Assembly: GCA_002428205.1 (NCBI GenBank)
Contig: DIUH01000295.1
Span: 1 to 12,201, forward strand
Length of the DNA: 12,201 bases
DNA from: Planctomycetaceae bacterium UBA6163
GTDB taxonomy: Bacteria > Planctomycetota > Planctomycetia > Pirellulales > Pirellulaceae
Direction: 5' to 3'
Position numbers and translations under genes: made by a program. Positions 1 through 8,139 of this stretch are shown here, piece by piece (within the stretch, counting starts at the first letter, position 1; each line of letters starts with the position of its first letter). The notes under the pieces were generated by a model, which made no database searches, had not been told where the DNA came from, and worked only from the letters and a program-made list of their open reading frames with translations.

Positions 1-2
1 TT

Positions 3-2327
3 CTGAATGTTGGCCTTGCGTCCGCGGCCGCAGCGGCCGGTATCCGCTGCGGCGGGCCTGTCAGCGCCCAGGCGCCTTCTGGAAGTTCTTCGCAACAACG
101 GGCGGCCGACGATAATCGTCCCGATTTTGAAGCCCAAGCACCGCCGCCCGAACCTGGCGAAAGCTTGATAGCCTGGGTGAAGAGGGTCAGAGGCCAGTGG
201 GACCAGACGCTCTATCGCCAAATGCTCGGTGCGGCTAATGAGTTTAAAGAAGGCGATGAAATCATCGGTGTCGCGGCGATTAACTCGACCACACGTAAGT
301 ACTCGCGACAACTGTTAAGCAACACGACAATCCAGCAAATCGACTCACATCCTCAGCAAAGCGACGAACTTTTCGAAATCATCACCGCCGCGGTTGACCC
401 GTCGGCTCAACAAAAAATCGCTGCTTGGACCATCGGTGATCTGAAGACGTTCCTGTTACAGGAACCTGAATCCGCTATCCATAAGATTCGTCACGGTCTT
501 TCAAGCGACGTGATCGCCGCTGTCGTTCGCTTGATGACAAATGAACAGTTAACGGTTGTGGGCAGCAAGGTCTTTAATCCGCTGCCTGGATCGCAAATCG
601 GGGCAAAAGGCTATATGGGCGCCCGGATCCAGCCCAATTCGCCCACTGATCACCCGGATGATATTCGTTGGCAAGTTCTCAATGCGTTTGCCTTTGCAGT
701 CGGCGATGTTTTGGTCGGCACGAACCCGGTTTCCAGCGAGACAGCTTCGGTCATCAGCGTTCAACAGGTCTTGCAAGACTTGCTAGTGACCTTTGGCATT
801 GACGATGTCCTCCCGCATTGTGTTTTGTCGCACATCGACATTCAAGCCGAAGCGGAACGGACGGCCCCAGGCTCAACCGAGTTGTGGTTTCAAAGTATCG
901 CAGGCAACGATTCGGCAAATGCGACTTTCGACATCACCGCCGAAAAGATGCTTGCCCACGCAAGAAGTCGCCACGGTCGTTTCGGGCTCTATTTTGAAAC
1001 TGGCCAGGGGGCGGACTTTACCAACGGTCATGGCCACGGGCTGGACATGGTGATTCTTGAATCTCGCAAGTACGGATTCGCCCGCGCCCTCGCCCAAGCG
1101 GTTCCGCGTAAGAACGCCGCTGGGCAGTCTTGGGTTCATCTTAATGACGTAGCGGGTTTCATTGGCCCTGAGGTTTTTCGCACAAGAGAGCAATTGGTCC
1201 GATGTTGCCTCGAAGACATCGTCATGGGAAAGCTGCATGGTTTGATGATCGGACTGGACATTTGTTCGACACTGCATATGGATGTTTCGCTCGATGACCT
1301 GGGGTGGTGCATCGATCAAATCATGCCGGCCAATCCAGGATATCTGATGGCCTTACCGACTCGCATCGATCCGATGCTTGGGTATCTCACAACCTCATTT
1401 CAGGATCATGTTCACGTTCGCGAGAAATTCGGCTATCGAGTCAACGATCCGATGTGGGCGTTTTTCAAGTCGATCGGAATCATTGACGCCGCTGGCCAAC
1501 CAACGAAACATTTTGGCGATCCCGGATGGGTCTATCTGCAATACTGTCGACGTCGCAACGATACCCGGGACGACAGTGCGATTCTGGCCGAAGCGAAAAC
1601 CAAGATTGCCGAAGTCCGTTCGCGTGGCGTATTTCTTGCTAGCGGATATGGAGCCTCGCCCGCCAAGTTAACGCCAACTTTGGCAACCGAAGTTCAGCAT
1701 ATTTATGAGGATGCCAAGCGTTGTATCTGGGAAGAATTGCCGACCGATTTTAAAGGTGACACCGAGCACGTATTGCCGCTCAGCACACGGGCAAAGGATC
1801 GCGAGGATTACATTCTGCATCCGTTGTCGGGCGAGTACCTTTCCGATCAATCGCGGGTGCAGTTGACGCTTCGCCGAAATTCGCTGGTGCGCGAAGATGA
1901 TGATTGCGTGATCGTGGTCTCGGATGGGCTGAACGCATTGGCGGTGACCGATGAGGGCCAACTCGACGCGCTGCTGGTTGCGATCCGTAAAACGCTTGAG
2001 ACCGAAGGTTTTCGGATTGCACCGGGGTATCTTCTGGTTCGCAGCGGTCGGGTGCGGGCCGGCTATCGCATCGGTGAAGCACTGTTGGGAGGACGATCGG
2101 GCCAGCGAACTTTGCTGCATATTATTGGGGAACGCCCTGGTAGCGGCCATCACACGCTTTCGATCTATATGACCACTGCGGATGGGGCGACATGGGCGAT
2201 TCCGGATCGCGTTGATCACAACATTACCAAGGTAGTTTCGGGAATCGCCTTTACAGCTTTACAGCCTGCTCAGGCAGCTCAAGCGGCAAAGCGAATCCTT
2301 CAATCGATGGTTGCCGCAAAATCTTAA
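3..2327 (+). CDS. eutBC: Fused ethanolamine ammonia-lyase (EutB-EutC), 5' partial, probably exported
   Basis: Ethanolamine ammonia-lyase is an adenosylcobalamin-dependent radical enzyme that converts ethanolamine to acetaldehyde and ammonia. The frame is open to the left edge; the first possible start inside the window is a TTG at 165, so the true start lies upstream. Numbering from that TTG, the EutB domain spans about 15-460. It keeps the family's active-site residues: ARIQPN (R154, Q156), GTNP (N187), YFETGQG (E278) and GLDIC (D365). A linker of about 60 residues leads to EutC at about 520-720, with SDGL, VRSGRV and IGERPG motifs. E. coli makes the two as separate chains. The 54 codons before the TTG encode an Ala-rich hydrophobic stretch, an Arg, an SAQA-P cleavage-like site and a Pro/Ser/Gln-rich linker, resembling the end of a Tat signal peptide. 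No other eut gene is visible. Enzyme identity is secure; export is inference because the twin-arginine region lies outside the window. Confidence 0.93.
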   Translation: MNVGLASAAAAAGIRCGGPVSAQAPSGSSSQQRAADDNRPDFEAQAPPPEPGESLIAWVKRVRGQWDQTLYRQMLGAANEFKEGDEIIGVAAINSTTRKYSRQLLSNTTIQQIDSHPQQSDELFEIITAAVDPSAQQKIAAWTIGDLKTFLLQEPESAIHKIRHGLSSDVIAAVVRLMTNEQLTVVGSKVFNPLPGSQIGAKGYMGARIQPNSPTDHPDDIRWQVLNAFAFAVGDVLVGTNPVSSETASVISVQQVLQDLLVTFGIDDVLPHCVLSHIDIQAEAERTAPGSTELWFQSIAGNDSANATFDITAEKMLAHARSRHGRFGLYFETGQGADFTNGHGHGLDMVILESRKYGFARALAQAVPRKNAAGQSWVHLNDVAGFIGPEVFRTREQLVRCCLEDIVMGKLHGLMIGLDICSTLHMDVSLDDLGWCIDQIMPANPGYLMALPTRIDPMLGYLTTSFQDHVHVREKFGYRVNDPMWAFFKSIGIIDAAGQPTKHFGDPGWVYLQYCRRRNDTRDDSAILAEAKTKIAEVRSRGVFLASGYGASPAKLTPTLATEVQHIYEDAKRCIWEELPTDFKGDTEHVLPLSTRAKDREDYILHPLSGEYLSDQSRVQLTLRRNSLVREDDDCVIVVSDGLNALAVTDEGQLDALLVAIRKTLETEGFRIAPGYLLVRSGRVRAGYRIGEALLGGRSGQRTLLHIIGERPGSGHHTLSIYMTTADGATWAIPDRVDHNITKVVSGIAFTALQPAQAAQAAKRILQSMVAAKS

Positions 2328-2575
2328 GCCAATGGAGTGTGGTTCAGAAACGCCAACTCACGCTATCTACATCGTCTACTGGTGACGACAAATCTGCGAT
2401 CAATTGGTAAAATTAAGCGTCGCGTGATCAATATGTGGGATCGGCTTCCAGCATTTTTATACCCCACAAGTCATTGTGCATTTCTCCCCTGCCAGCTCGT
2501 CAGGCAGGAAGCCGAGGTTGGCCTGCTAGACACAATCCACAATTTTTACAACCTTCCGATTTTAACTTCCAAAAG
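2328..2575. other. Intergenic gap between convergent genes
   Basis: This 248-bp stretch separates the end of the eutBC fusion from the 3' end of the minus-strand propeller gene. It is AT-richer than the flanking genes and I see no credible coding frame in it. Its only clear structure is the palindromic element at 2488-2526. No stem followed by a T-run is visible on either strand, so I cannot call an intrinsic terminator for either gene. Confidence 0.6.
2488..2526. repeat. Palindromic element with two alternative hairpins
   Basis: CCTGCC at 2488-2493 is a perfect inverted match to GGCAGG at 2503-2508, with a 9-nt loop. GCAGG at 2504-2508 can instead pair with CCTGC at 2522-2526, so the two hairpins share one arm and exclude each other. 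The element is GC-rich within an AT-richer gap, lies between two converging genes, and has no T-run after it on either strand. It could be a dispersed REP-like repeat or a transcript-end structure. No second copy occurs in this window, so repeat status is unproven. Confidence 0.4.
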
Positions 2576-3823
2576 TCACACAATCATTCTAATATCGATC
2601 AGGTGCATCTGGCGCCCTTGGCCGGTGTGCGGCGAATCGATGCAGATCAGTTTGCCGTTTGGACTGTGGCGTGGATGAGTATCGCAGCGCCACTCGCCCT
2701 TGTACTCTGGCGGCGACGGGAATCCGCCCAGCGGCACTCGTCGACCGGTTGCCACGTGATACAAATAGACTTCCTGGATTCGCTCGGGCCCCTTGGGGTA
2801 AGTGTCATTGACTATCCATTGGTTACCGGGCAGATAGGTGCAATGCCCATCGGCCTTCATAACATCTGTTCCAACCGCCTCCATCTTTCCATCTACACGA
2901 TCTTCCATCACATAGAAAGCCGCGCCCGCTGATGGATGCGTCGTCCACGCGAGAATGTGGTCGGGGTCGCGCCAGATGAAGTGAGATATCATTCCCGATC
3001 CGGGATTGATTTCGCGCAAGTCGCTGCCGTCCAATGCGACCGTAAACATCCGCGTCGCCCACCGGCCTGGCGTGGTTTGCCAGCGGTGCAAGAAAATCGT
3101 CCTCTTACCGTCAGGTGAAACCAGCAGATGGTTAAACCAGTGTTTCCCTGCGCCGAAACCGTCGCGATAGGGAACGTCAGTGATGTCGGCCAATGAAACC
3201 AACATTTTGACTTCGCCGGTTTCCAAATCGACCCGTTCGATGCCGGTTTTCTGGGGCGTTTTTTCGGATGCATGGGGGTCAGGCAAACCCGAGTAGCCGT
3301 AGCCGGGGCGAAGGTCGTTGATGCGACGAAAATCGGTCGTCACGGCATACTTGCCGACTGGGCTGAGCGAATAGATCGCGCGGCTAAGCGTGGTTTTTTT
3401 ACCGCTGAACGCATCCACAACATGCGATACGTATTGACCATCGCCACGATCATTATAGATCACCGCCGATTCCGATCCCGGCACCCATTGCAACATACAA
3501 CCCTGTTGCCAACCCCAAGCGTTGGATGTCCCGAGCCGAATCCATTTATCATTGTCCTCCAAATCGACCATTCCGACATCGATCTTGTCGTCACCCGTTG
3601 GCGATCGATGCTCGAAGTCGACCTCATTGCCAAGACAATATCTTGATGAAGGATCGAATTGCAATTTATCATAATAGGCGAACCAATGATGCTTTGGTCC
3701 ACGCGTGATCGTCCGAACCATCGGCTCGGGATTGTCTTGCGAGTATCCGAATCGGGGACCCGCTAAAGCGATCCCAGCGGCTGGAACAGCAGCACGTAAA
3801 ATGTCGCGTCGTGATAGTTTCAT
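2576..3823 (-). CDS. Tat-exported beta-propeller protein, oligogalacturonate-lyase-like
   Basis: This 415-residue protein starts with a twin-arginine signal (SRRDIL at 4-9, hydrophobic Ala-rich stretch to about 22), so it should be exported folded. The rest is a TolB/WD40-like beta-propeller: repeated strands with SPDGK (236-240) and SPNGK (387-391) turns. The C-terminal part resembles the oligogalacturonide lyase family, which cuts unsaturated pectin oligomers using a metal held by histidines. Candidate ligands are H281 (ISHFIW), H327 (DGHCTY) and H383 (DTHPRHS), and the protein ends with the family-like MHLIDI. It is the last gene of a three-gene operon, 30 bp after the hydrolase gene. No Shine-Dalgarno site precedes the ATG. 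The fold and export are well supported; lyase activity is inference, and a non-catalytic or differently acting propeller is possible. Confidence 0.75.
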   Translation of the reverse strand: MKLSRRDILRAAVPAAGIALAGPRFGYSQDNPEPMVRTITRGPKHHWFAYYDKLQFDPSSRYCLGNEVDFEHRSPTGDDKIDVGMVDLEDNDKWIRLGTSNAWGWQQGCMLQWVPGSESAVIYNDRGDGQYVSHVVDAFSGKKTTLSRAIYSLSPVGKYAVTTDFRRINDLRPGYGYSGLPDPHASEKTPQKTGIERVDLETGEVKMLVSLADITDVPYRDGFGAGKHWFNHLLVSPDGKRTIFLHRWQTTPGRWATRMFTVALDGSDLREINPGSGMISHFIWRDPDHILAWTTHPSAGAAFYVMEDRVDGKMEAVGTDVMKADGHCTYLPGNQWIVNDTYPKGPERIQEVYLYHVATGRRVPLGGFPSPPEYKGEWRCDTHPRHSPNGKLICIDSPHTGQGRQMHLIDIRMIV

Positions 3824-3853
3824 TGGTAGTGTCGGCCTGCGTTTGGACTGTGG

Positions 3854-4987
3854 CTATTGCTTGCCTGGTTTCAAAAAGTATTCAAAAAACTGGTAAATCA
3901 CTTCGTTTGATTCTTCGTTGGGCGAATGTTCGGGGCGGTTTGTCATGCCGACTCGATTCTCATAACCGAGCATCCGGTTGATCTCTATCGTATGACCCAG
4001 CGGTTGCCAGCGTGATTCGGGATCTTCCGATCCGCCGGAAACCAGCATCGGACGCGGCGCCATCAGCGCATGCAGTTCGTGTAAATCGCGACCTTGTCGA
4101 ATCAGTTCGGGATAGACGCCCTTGGCCGGGTTTTCGTTGGTAACCGGTCCACGTTTACGCCAAGGCTGTTTGTGATATCCCAAGTACCATGGTTCCCAAT
4201 AATTGATGCTCGGACGATCCTGCTGGAAAACGATTCCGGGATCAGACCACGCCGCAGCGGCGAATTGATCGTCCAAACAGGAAGCGAACATCGACCATTT
4301 TCCACCAAACGAATGTCCCGTAATACCGATCCGTTTCGGATCGACTTCGGGACGCTGTGCCAGGGCACGCCGAGCGGTCGAAGCGGCATAAGCGAGCATC
4401 GAAAGCGGTTGAACTTTGGCGTCATCCAGGCTGGGGTGATAAAGCCCATAGGTCTGCGCCTGGGTCGCTTCGGTTGTACCCAACGACAGTGTCACGAAAC
4501 CTCGTTTGGCAAGTTGATAGGCAAAGTCACGAAACTCACCCCGCAGACCGATCGCCGTTTCGGGTTCATAGAAGACTGTGATGACAGCGGGCCGTGGGCC
4601 GTCGCCATCAGGTATCAACAAATAACCGACGGTCGATTCGCCGGGCACCCACTGCAGGCGAACCTTTAATTGTTGGAAGTTTTCTCGACGCGTTGAATCG
4701 ATAACTTCGAGTTGTGGGTTTTCGATCGGCTCAGGCCACTGCCCCAACAACTCGTGCCACTGCTTTAATATCTCCGCCCGTCGCTGTTGCCACTGCTGGG
4801 GCGTCTTGGCGACCGAACCGTCGGCGAATCTTAACGGCGAAGGATATTCGCCGCGATCATCAGCCCATTCCTCTGGGATTGTAAAGTGTTTTGCTAGCGC
4901 CGCGGGCATCGGTTCGTCGCCACCGGCATGGGCAGTGACAAATACCGCCAATGCGGAAAACAAAACCATCATTGTCGATCGGATCAT
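3854..4987 (-). CDS. Exported alpha/beta hydrolase, acetyl-xylan-esterase-like
   Basis: This is a 377-residue serine hydrolase, likely an esterase acting outside the cytoplasm. The start at 4987 is chosen over an in-frame ATG at 5080 because it gives a compact Sec signal peptide (hydrophobic run about 5-18, AHA-GG cleavage-like site near 21) and an ATGA overlap with the stop of the preceding gene. The nucleophile elbow GHSFGG sits at 224-229 (Ser226). The likely acid is D322 in GGSEDPES and the likely base H354 in RPEHSP, in the order usual for the fold. A strand-loop with TVFYEP (137-142) before the elbow fits an oxyanion-hole region. The sequence resembles the dienelactone hydrolase/acetyl xylan esterase group (Abhydrolase_7-like) that is common in planctomycetes. 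The substrate is unknown; its neighbours point to carbohydrate esters. Translation is probably coupled to the upstream cytochrome gene. Confidence 0.82.
   Translation of the reverse strand: MIRSTMMVLFSALAVFVTAHAGGDEPMPAALAKHFTIPEEWADDRGEYPSPLRFADGSVAKTPQQWQQRRAEILKQWHELLGQWPEPIENPQLEVIDSTRRENFQQLKVRLQWVPGESTVGYLLIPDGDGPRPAVITVFYEPETAIGLRGEFRDFAYQLAKRGFVTLSLGTTEATQAQTYGLYHPSLDDAKVQPLSMLAYAASTARRALAQRPEVDPKRIGITGHSFGGKWSMFASCLDDQFAAAAWSDPGIVFQQDRPSINYWEPWYLGYHKQPWRKRGPVTNENPAKGVYPELIRQGRDLHELHALMAPRPMLVSGGSEDPESRWQPLGHTIEINRMLGYENRVGMTNRPEHSPNEESNEVIYQFFEYFLKPGKQ
4984..4987 (-). other. ATGA stop-start overlap (translational coupling)
   Basis: On the minus strand the TGA stop of the PSD-domain cytochrome gene overlaps the ATG of the hydrolase gene as ATGA. 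The hydrolase ATG has no purine-rich ribosome-binding site in front of it, so re-initiation by ribosomes finishing the cytochrome is the likely route. This fixes the hydrolase start and marks the pair as one operon. Confidence 0.8.
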
Positions 4988-6933
4988 TTGAAAAACCGGT
5001 GTTGGAACGGATAACTGAGCGCAATCTTTTCGATCAAAAGACTTGACCGACCGCCATTTTCTTTCAGTGCCTTTAAGCAATCATCGACGACACACATGTC
5101 GAACTTATTGAGATCGCGGCCGAGTGCGAAACCTAACAACTTGCGAACGAAATGTTTTTGAAACTCGTCCGAACGATTCATCAAGATCGACTTCAATTGC
5201 TCAGGGCCATCAAACGTTTCGCCCGATGGCAACTTGCCGGTCGCGTCGATCGGTAAATCGTGATCCAGGCTTCGCCAGCGGCCGATCGCATCAAAGTTTT
5301 CCAATCCGAATCCGAGCGGGTCCATGCGATCATGACATGACGCACAATCGGGATTCTGGCGATGAACTTCCAACCGTTGTCGCATGGTTAAAGTCGTCGC
5401 GGTCGCTTCGCCTGATTCCTCGAGCGCCGGAATGTTGGGGGGAGGTGGCGGGACGCGTGCGCCCAGCAATTCATCCAACAACCAACGGCCGCGCAGAACG
5501 GGACTGGTGCGGCGTGGATACGAAGCCGACGTTAAGACGCTGGCCATCGTGATCACTCCACCACGTTTGCCGTCTGGTAAATCAACCCGTTGCCAAGGTG
5601 CGTCGGATGGTAATTCGATCCCGTAATGGGAGGCGAGGCGTCCGTTGACAAATGCATAGCGAGCGGCAATCAGGTCGGTCAGCGGTGCGTCGTCACGGAA
5701 GATCGCTGTCACCATCGCAACCGCTTCTTCACGCATATCACTAGCGAGTTCCGAGTTGAACTCAGGAAACAATTTCGAATCCGGCTTCACTTCGCCAAAG
5801 TTTCTTAGGCCCAACCATTGTAATCCGAAGTTTTCGCCCAAACCGCGTGCCTTGGGGGCTGCGAGCATGCGTTTGATTTCGCTTCGCAAAACATCATCTT
5901 CATATAACTGGCCACTGTCAGCTTTTTCTAATAACGCTTCGTCGGGTATCGATGACCAGATCAGTAGTGACAGTCGTGTCGCCAATTGATGTGGTGTGAT
6001 TCGTTGGACGCCCGATTCGACCGGTTCGGATTCAACAACAAATAAGAAATGTGGCGAAACCATGATCGCCTTCAACGGTTGGCCAATGGCTGAAGTGAAC
6101 GGTGTGCCTGTGGCGGCAACTCGCTCGTAAAGTTGCATCAACCGCTGTACTTCATCGTCGCCGACGGGCCGACGCCATGCTCGACGGGCGAATTTCCGAA
6201 GCGTTTCCCGCGCGGCTTGGTGGTCGTCCAGCGATGACGAGCCATCGATCGATTTGGGCAGCGTGGGAATCAGTTTCGTACCATCTGGCGAATTACCACC
6301 AAGTTGCTTTGCAATTGCAGCATCGATCACACGATCGGCGACAGATAAATAAGCTTCCAGGTGGATCGGTGACGTGAACAACGCATCGCCAACGGTATCG
6401 AAACCTTCGCCGCCGGCCCCGTCGGATGGTGGCACCTCAGTCGCCAGCAGCGGTTGGCCGGTAAGATGTTTGACGGCGTTGGAATATTCAGATGCCGTCA
6501 AACGACGGCTCATCACGTTGCCTTTGTACCACGCTTGGGTTTCATCAGACGCGATTTGTTTGCACAAGTCTTCCCCTGGGCGCGAATCGACCCAACGATG
6601 AAAACGCGACTTTTGCGAATCGTTCAAACCGGGACTGCCCTGCGGCGGCATTTCGTTTTGTCGCACACGACGAGCGACACGGTCCCAAGCGTCACCTGCG
6701 GCGACTGCCGATTTGCCATCAGCGAACTTGGCCAAGTCGAACTCGCCGTCGGCTTGTTCGCCGGAATGGCATTCCAAACAACGGCTGCGAATGATCGGCA
6801 GGATATCGTCTTCGTAAGTTTTTCCCCACTTGACGAATCGTTCATCGGGTTCATCCGCAAACGAGGTGGGGACCGAAAACAGCAACGAACCTGCGGTCCA
6901 GGTCAGCAATAAAAGGGTTTGAAGGCGATTCAT
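4984..6933 (-). CDS. Exported di-haem cytochrome with planctomycete PSD domains (DUF1592/DUF1588 family)
   Basis: This 649-residue protein begins with a Sec signal (MNRL, hydrophobic run about 5-21, SFA-DE site near 26). An in-frame ATG at 7002 would add 23 residues ahead of the signal and is less likely. Two c-type haem motifs are present: CLECH at 52-56, with a possible Met ligand in NEMPPQG at 93-99, and CASCH at 530-534. Domain order matches the planctomycete family: cytochrome-like region about 35-120, DUF1587 (SRRLTASEYSNAVKHLTG, from 142), DUF1595 (FARRAWRRPV, 248-257), DUF1592 (from about 310), DUF1588 (MDPLGFGLENFDAIGRWR, 537-554) and DUF1585 (about 565-640). The biochemical role of this family is not established; electron transfer in the periplasm-like space is the natural reading. 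It is usually found beside a DUF1552 gene, which is absent here. It is the first gene of its operon, reading away from the shared control region. Confidence 0.92.
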   Translation of the reverse strand: MNRLQTLLLLTWTAGSLLFSVPTSFADEPDERFVKWGKTYEDDILPIIRSRCLECHSGEQADGEFDLAKFADGKSAVAAGDAWDRVARRVRQNEMPPQGSPGLNDSQKSRFHRWVDSRPGEDLCKQIASDETQAWYKGNVMSRRLTASEYSNAVKHLTGQPLLATEVPPSDGAGGEGFDTVGDALFTSPIHLEAYLSVADRVIDAAIAKQLGGNSPDGTKLIPTLPKSIDGSSSLDDHQAARETLRKFARRAWRRPVGDDEVQRLMQLYERVAATGTPFTSAIGQPLKAIMVSPHFLFVVESEPVESGVQRITPHQLATRLSLLIWSSIPDEALLEKADSGQLYEDDVLRSEIKRMLAAPKARGLGENFGLQWLGLRNFGEVKPDSKLFPEFNSELASDMREEAVAMVTAIFRDDAPLTDLIAARYAFVNGRLASHYGIELPSDAPWQRVDLPDGKRGGVITMASVLTSASYPRRTSPVLRGRWLLDELLGARVPPPPPNIPALEESGEATATTLTMRQRLEVHRQNPDCASCHDRMDPLGFGLENFDAIGRWRSLDHDLPIDATGKLPSGETFDGPEQLKSILMNRSDEFQKHFVRKLLGFALGRDLNKFDMCVVDDCLKALKENGGRSSLLIEKIALSYPFQHRFFK

Positions 6934-7154
6934 GAGGCGGGAAAATGTGGCGGGAAGCGATTGGCAGTCTGCCGCAATGGTGGCGAGTCGCAACATCGAC
7001 ATTCCCTATCGTATTCGAAGACAGCACGATTCCAAAGCGCTATCCGCAACCTGTGACCGCGGGTCGTTGCATCGATCGGGTCGGGTGACGACAATGATTG
7101 GGCGTGGTAGCCACTCGCTCCATTCTCTGCCCCCCACTTTTCAAAGTCTCTAGC
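6934..7154. promoter_or_regulatory. Divergent control region between two operons
   Basis: These 221 bp separate the start of the cytochrome-hydrolase-propeller operon from the isomerase-oxidoreductase unit, so promoters for both must lie here or within the adjacent coding ends. I see no strong consensus sigma-70 promoter, no clear operator palindrome and no Shine-Dalgarno site before either ATG. The position alone supports shared control. Confidence 0.5.
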
Positions 7155-8084
7155 ATGGCTTCTCAAGACGAACCAACCAAGATCAACCGTCGATCCGCAA
7201 TCGCTGGCGTCGCGATCGCCGGCGCTGTCCAAGCCTCGGTCGGTATTAGTGCCGCGATGCATACGTCCAACGCCTACTCACAAACGCCCGAAAAAAACAC
7301 AGCAACAGGAACCACAAGCGTGAACGCAAAGCAAGGAAGATTGAACCAATCGGTATGCAAATGGTGCTTTCCGAAAATGTCTGTCGAAGAATTGGCGGTT
7401 CAGGTCAAGGGGCTGGGAATGGTGGGCATCGACCTGCTCGATCCCCCCGATTTTCCGATTTTGAAGAAGCATGGCTTGGTCTGCACGATGGTACAGTCGC
7501 ACCCGTTGACCGACGGATTGTGTGACCCCAAGTTCCATGACATGTGTTTGGAAAAGATGAACGCCGCGATCGAGGCGACATCCGCCGAAGGTTGGCGCAA
7601 CGTGATCTGCTTTTCAGGCAACGCGCGCGGAATCGATCGCGAGGCCGGTATGAAAAACTGCGTCGACGCACTGAAAAAGATCGTTCCGGTGGCGGAAAAG
7701 AAAGGTGTGACTTTGATCATGGAATTGCTGAACAGCAAAGTGAATCACCCAGACTATATGTGTGACAACTCGGTTTGGGGCGTCGAATTGGTCAAGCGTG
7801 TCGGAAGTGACAACTTCAAGTTATTGTATGACATCTATCACATGCAGATCATGGAAGGAGATGTTATTCGTACGATTCGCGAAAATCATAAGTATTACGG
7901 CCATTACCACACCGCCGGCAATCCGGGACGTAACGAATTGGATGACTCGCAAGAATTGTTCTATCCGGCGATCGCCAAAGCGATTGCCGATACCGGTTAC
8001 GACGGATACTTTGCTCACGAGTTCATCGCCAAACGCGATCCGATCGCGGGGTTGACCGACGCCGTCCGGCAGTGCACGGTCTGA
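7155..8084 (+). CDS. Tat-exported hydroxypyruvate-isomerase-like TIM-barrel protein
   Basis: The protein has 309 residues when started at 7155; an in-frame ATG at 7098 would add 19 residues before the signal. The twin-arginine signal has RR at 12-13 followed by an Ala/Gly/Val hydrophobic stretch, then a Thr/Ser/Asn-rich linker to about residue 65. The remainder is an AP-endonuclease-2/xylose-isomerase-like TIM barrel closest in style to hydroxypyruvate isomerase (Hyi). Likely metal and catalytic residues are E190 (MELLNSKVNHPDY), D226 (YDIYHMQI), H252 (GHYHTAGN) and E289 (AHEFIAKRD), so the active site seems intact. Cytoplasmic Hyi enzymes interconvert hydroxypyruvate and tartronate semialdehyde, but an exported form probably acts on another keto-sugar or sugar acid. 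It lies 55 bp before the oxidoreductase gene on the same strand, and the two are probably co-transcribed. The fold is secure; the reaction is not. Confidence 0.87.
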   Translation: MASQDEPTKINRRSAIAGVAIAGAVQASVGISAAMHTSNAYSQTPEKNTATGTTSVNAKQGRLNQSVCKWCFPKMSVEELAVQVKGLGMVGIDLLDPPDFPILKKHGLVCTMVQSHPLTDGLCDPKFHDMCLEKMNAAIEATSAEGWRNVICFSGNARGIDREAGMKNCVDALKKIVPVAEKKGVTLIMELLNSKVNHPDYMCDNSVWGVELVKRVGSDNFKLLYDIYHMQIMEGDVIRTIRENHKYYGHYHTAGNPGRNELDDSQELFYPAIAKAIADTGYDGYFAHEFIAKRDPIAGLTDAVRQCTV

Positions 8085-8139
8085 TTCGCTGGTCAATGAT
8101 TTTTCTCGATCAATATCTTTTCTCACAGGTTGTGATCTC

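Noticed and set aside
165..167. TTG at 165 as the start of the EutBC fusion
   Set aside because: The frame is open for 54 more codons to the left edge with signal-like composition, and no ribosome-binding site precedes the TTG.
1668..2219. 183-residue open frame on the minus strand
   Set aside because: It lies fully inside the EutC part of the fusion gene and its product is rich in Arg, Cys and Pro with no recognisable motif.
2435..2932. 165-residue open frame on the plus strand
   Set aside because: Most of it is antisense to the 3' end of the propeller gene and its product has no recognisable feature.
4094..4669. 191-residue open frame on the plus strand
   Set aside because: It is antisense to the hydrolase gene, which has a full signal peptide and catalytic motifs.
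7008..7035. Possible minus-strand promoter with TTGGAA and TACGAT, 16-bp spacing
   Set aside because: Each box matches the sigma-70 consensus at only 4 of 6 positions, which is expected by chance in a region of this length.
7066..7094. Possible plus-strand promoter with TTGCAT and GACAAT, 17-bp spacing
   Set aside because: The boxes match at 3 and 4 of 6 positions only; planctomycete promoters are poorly defined, so this is not supportable.
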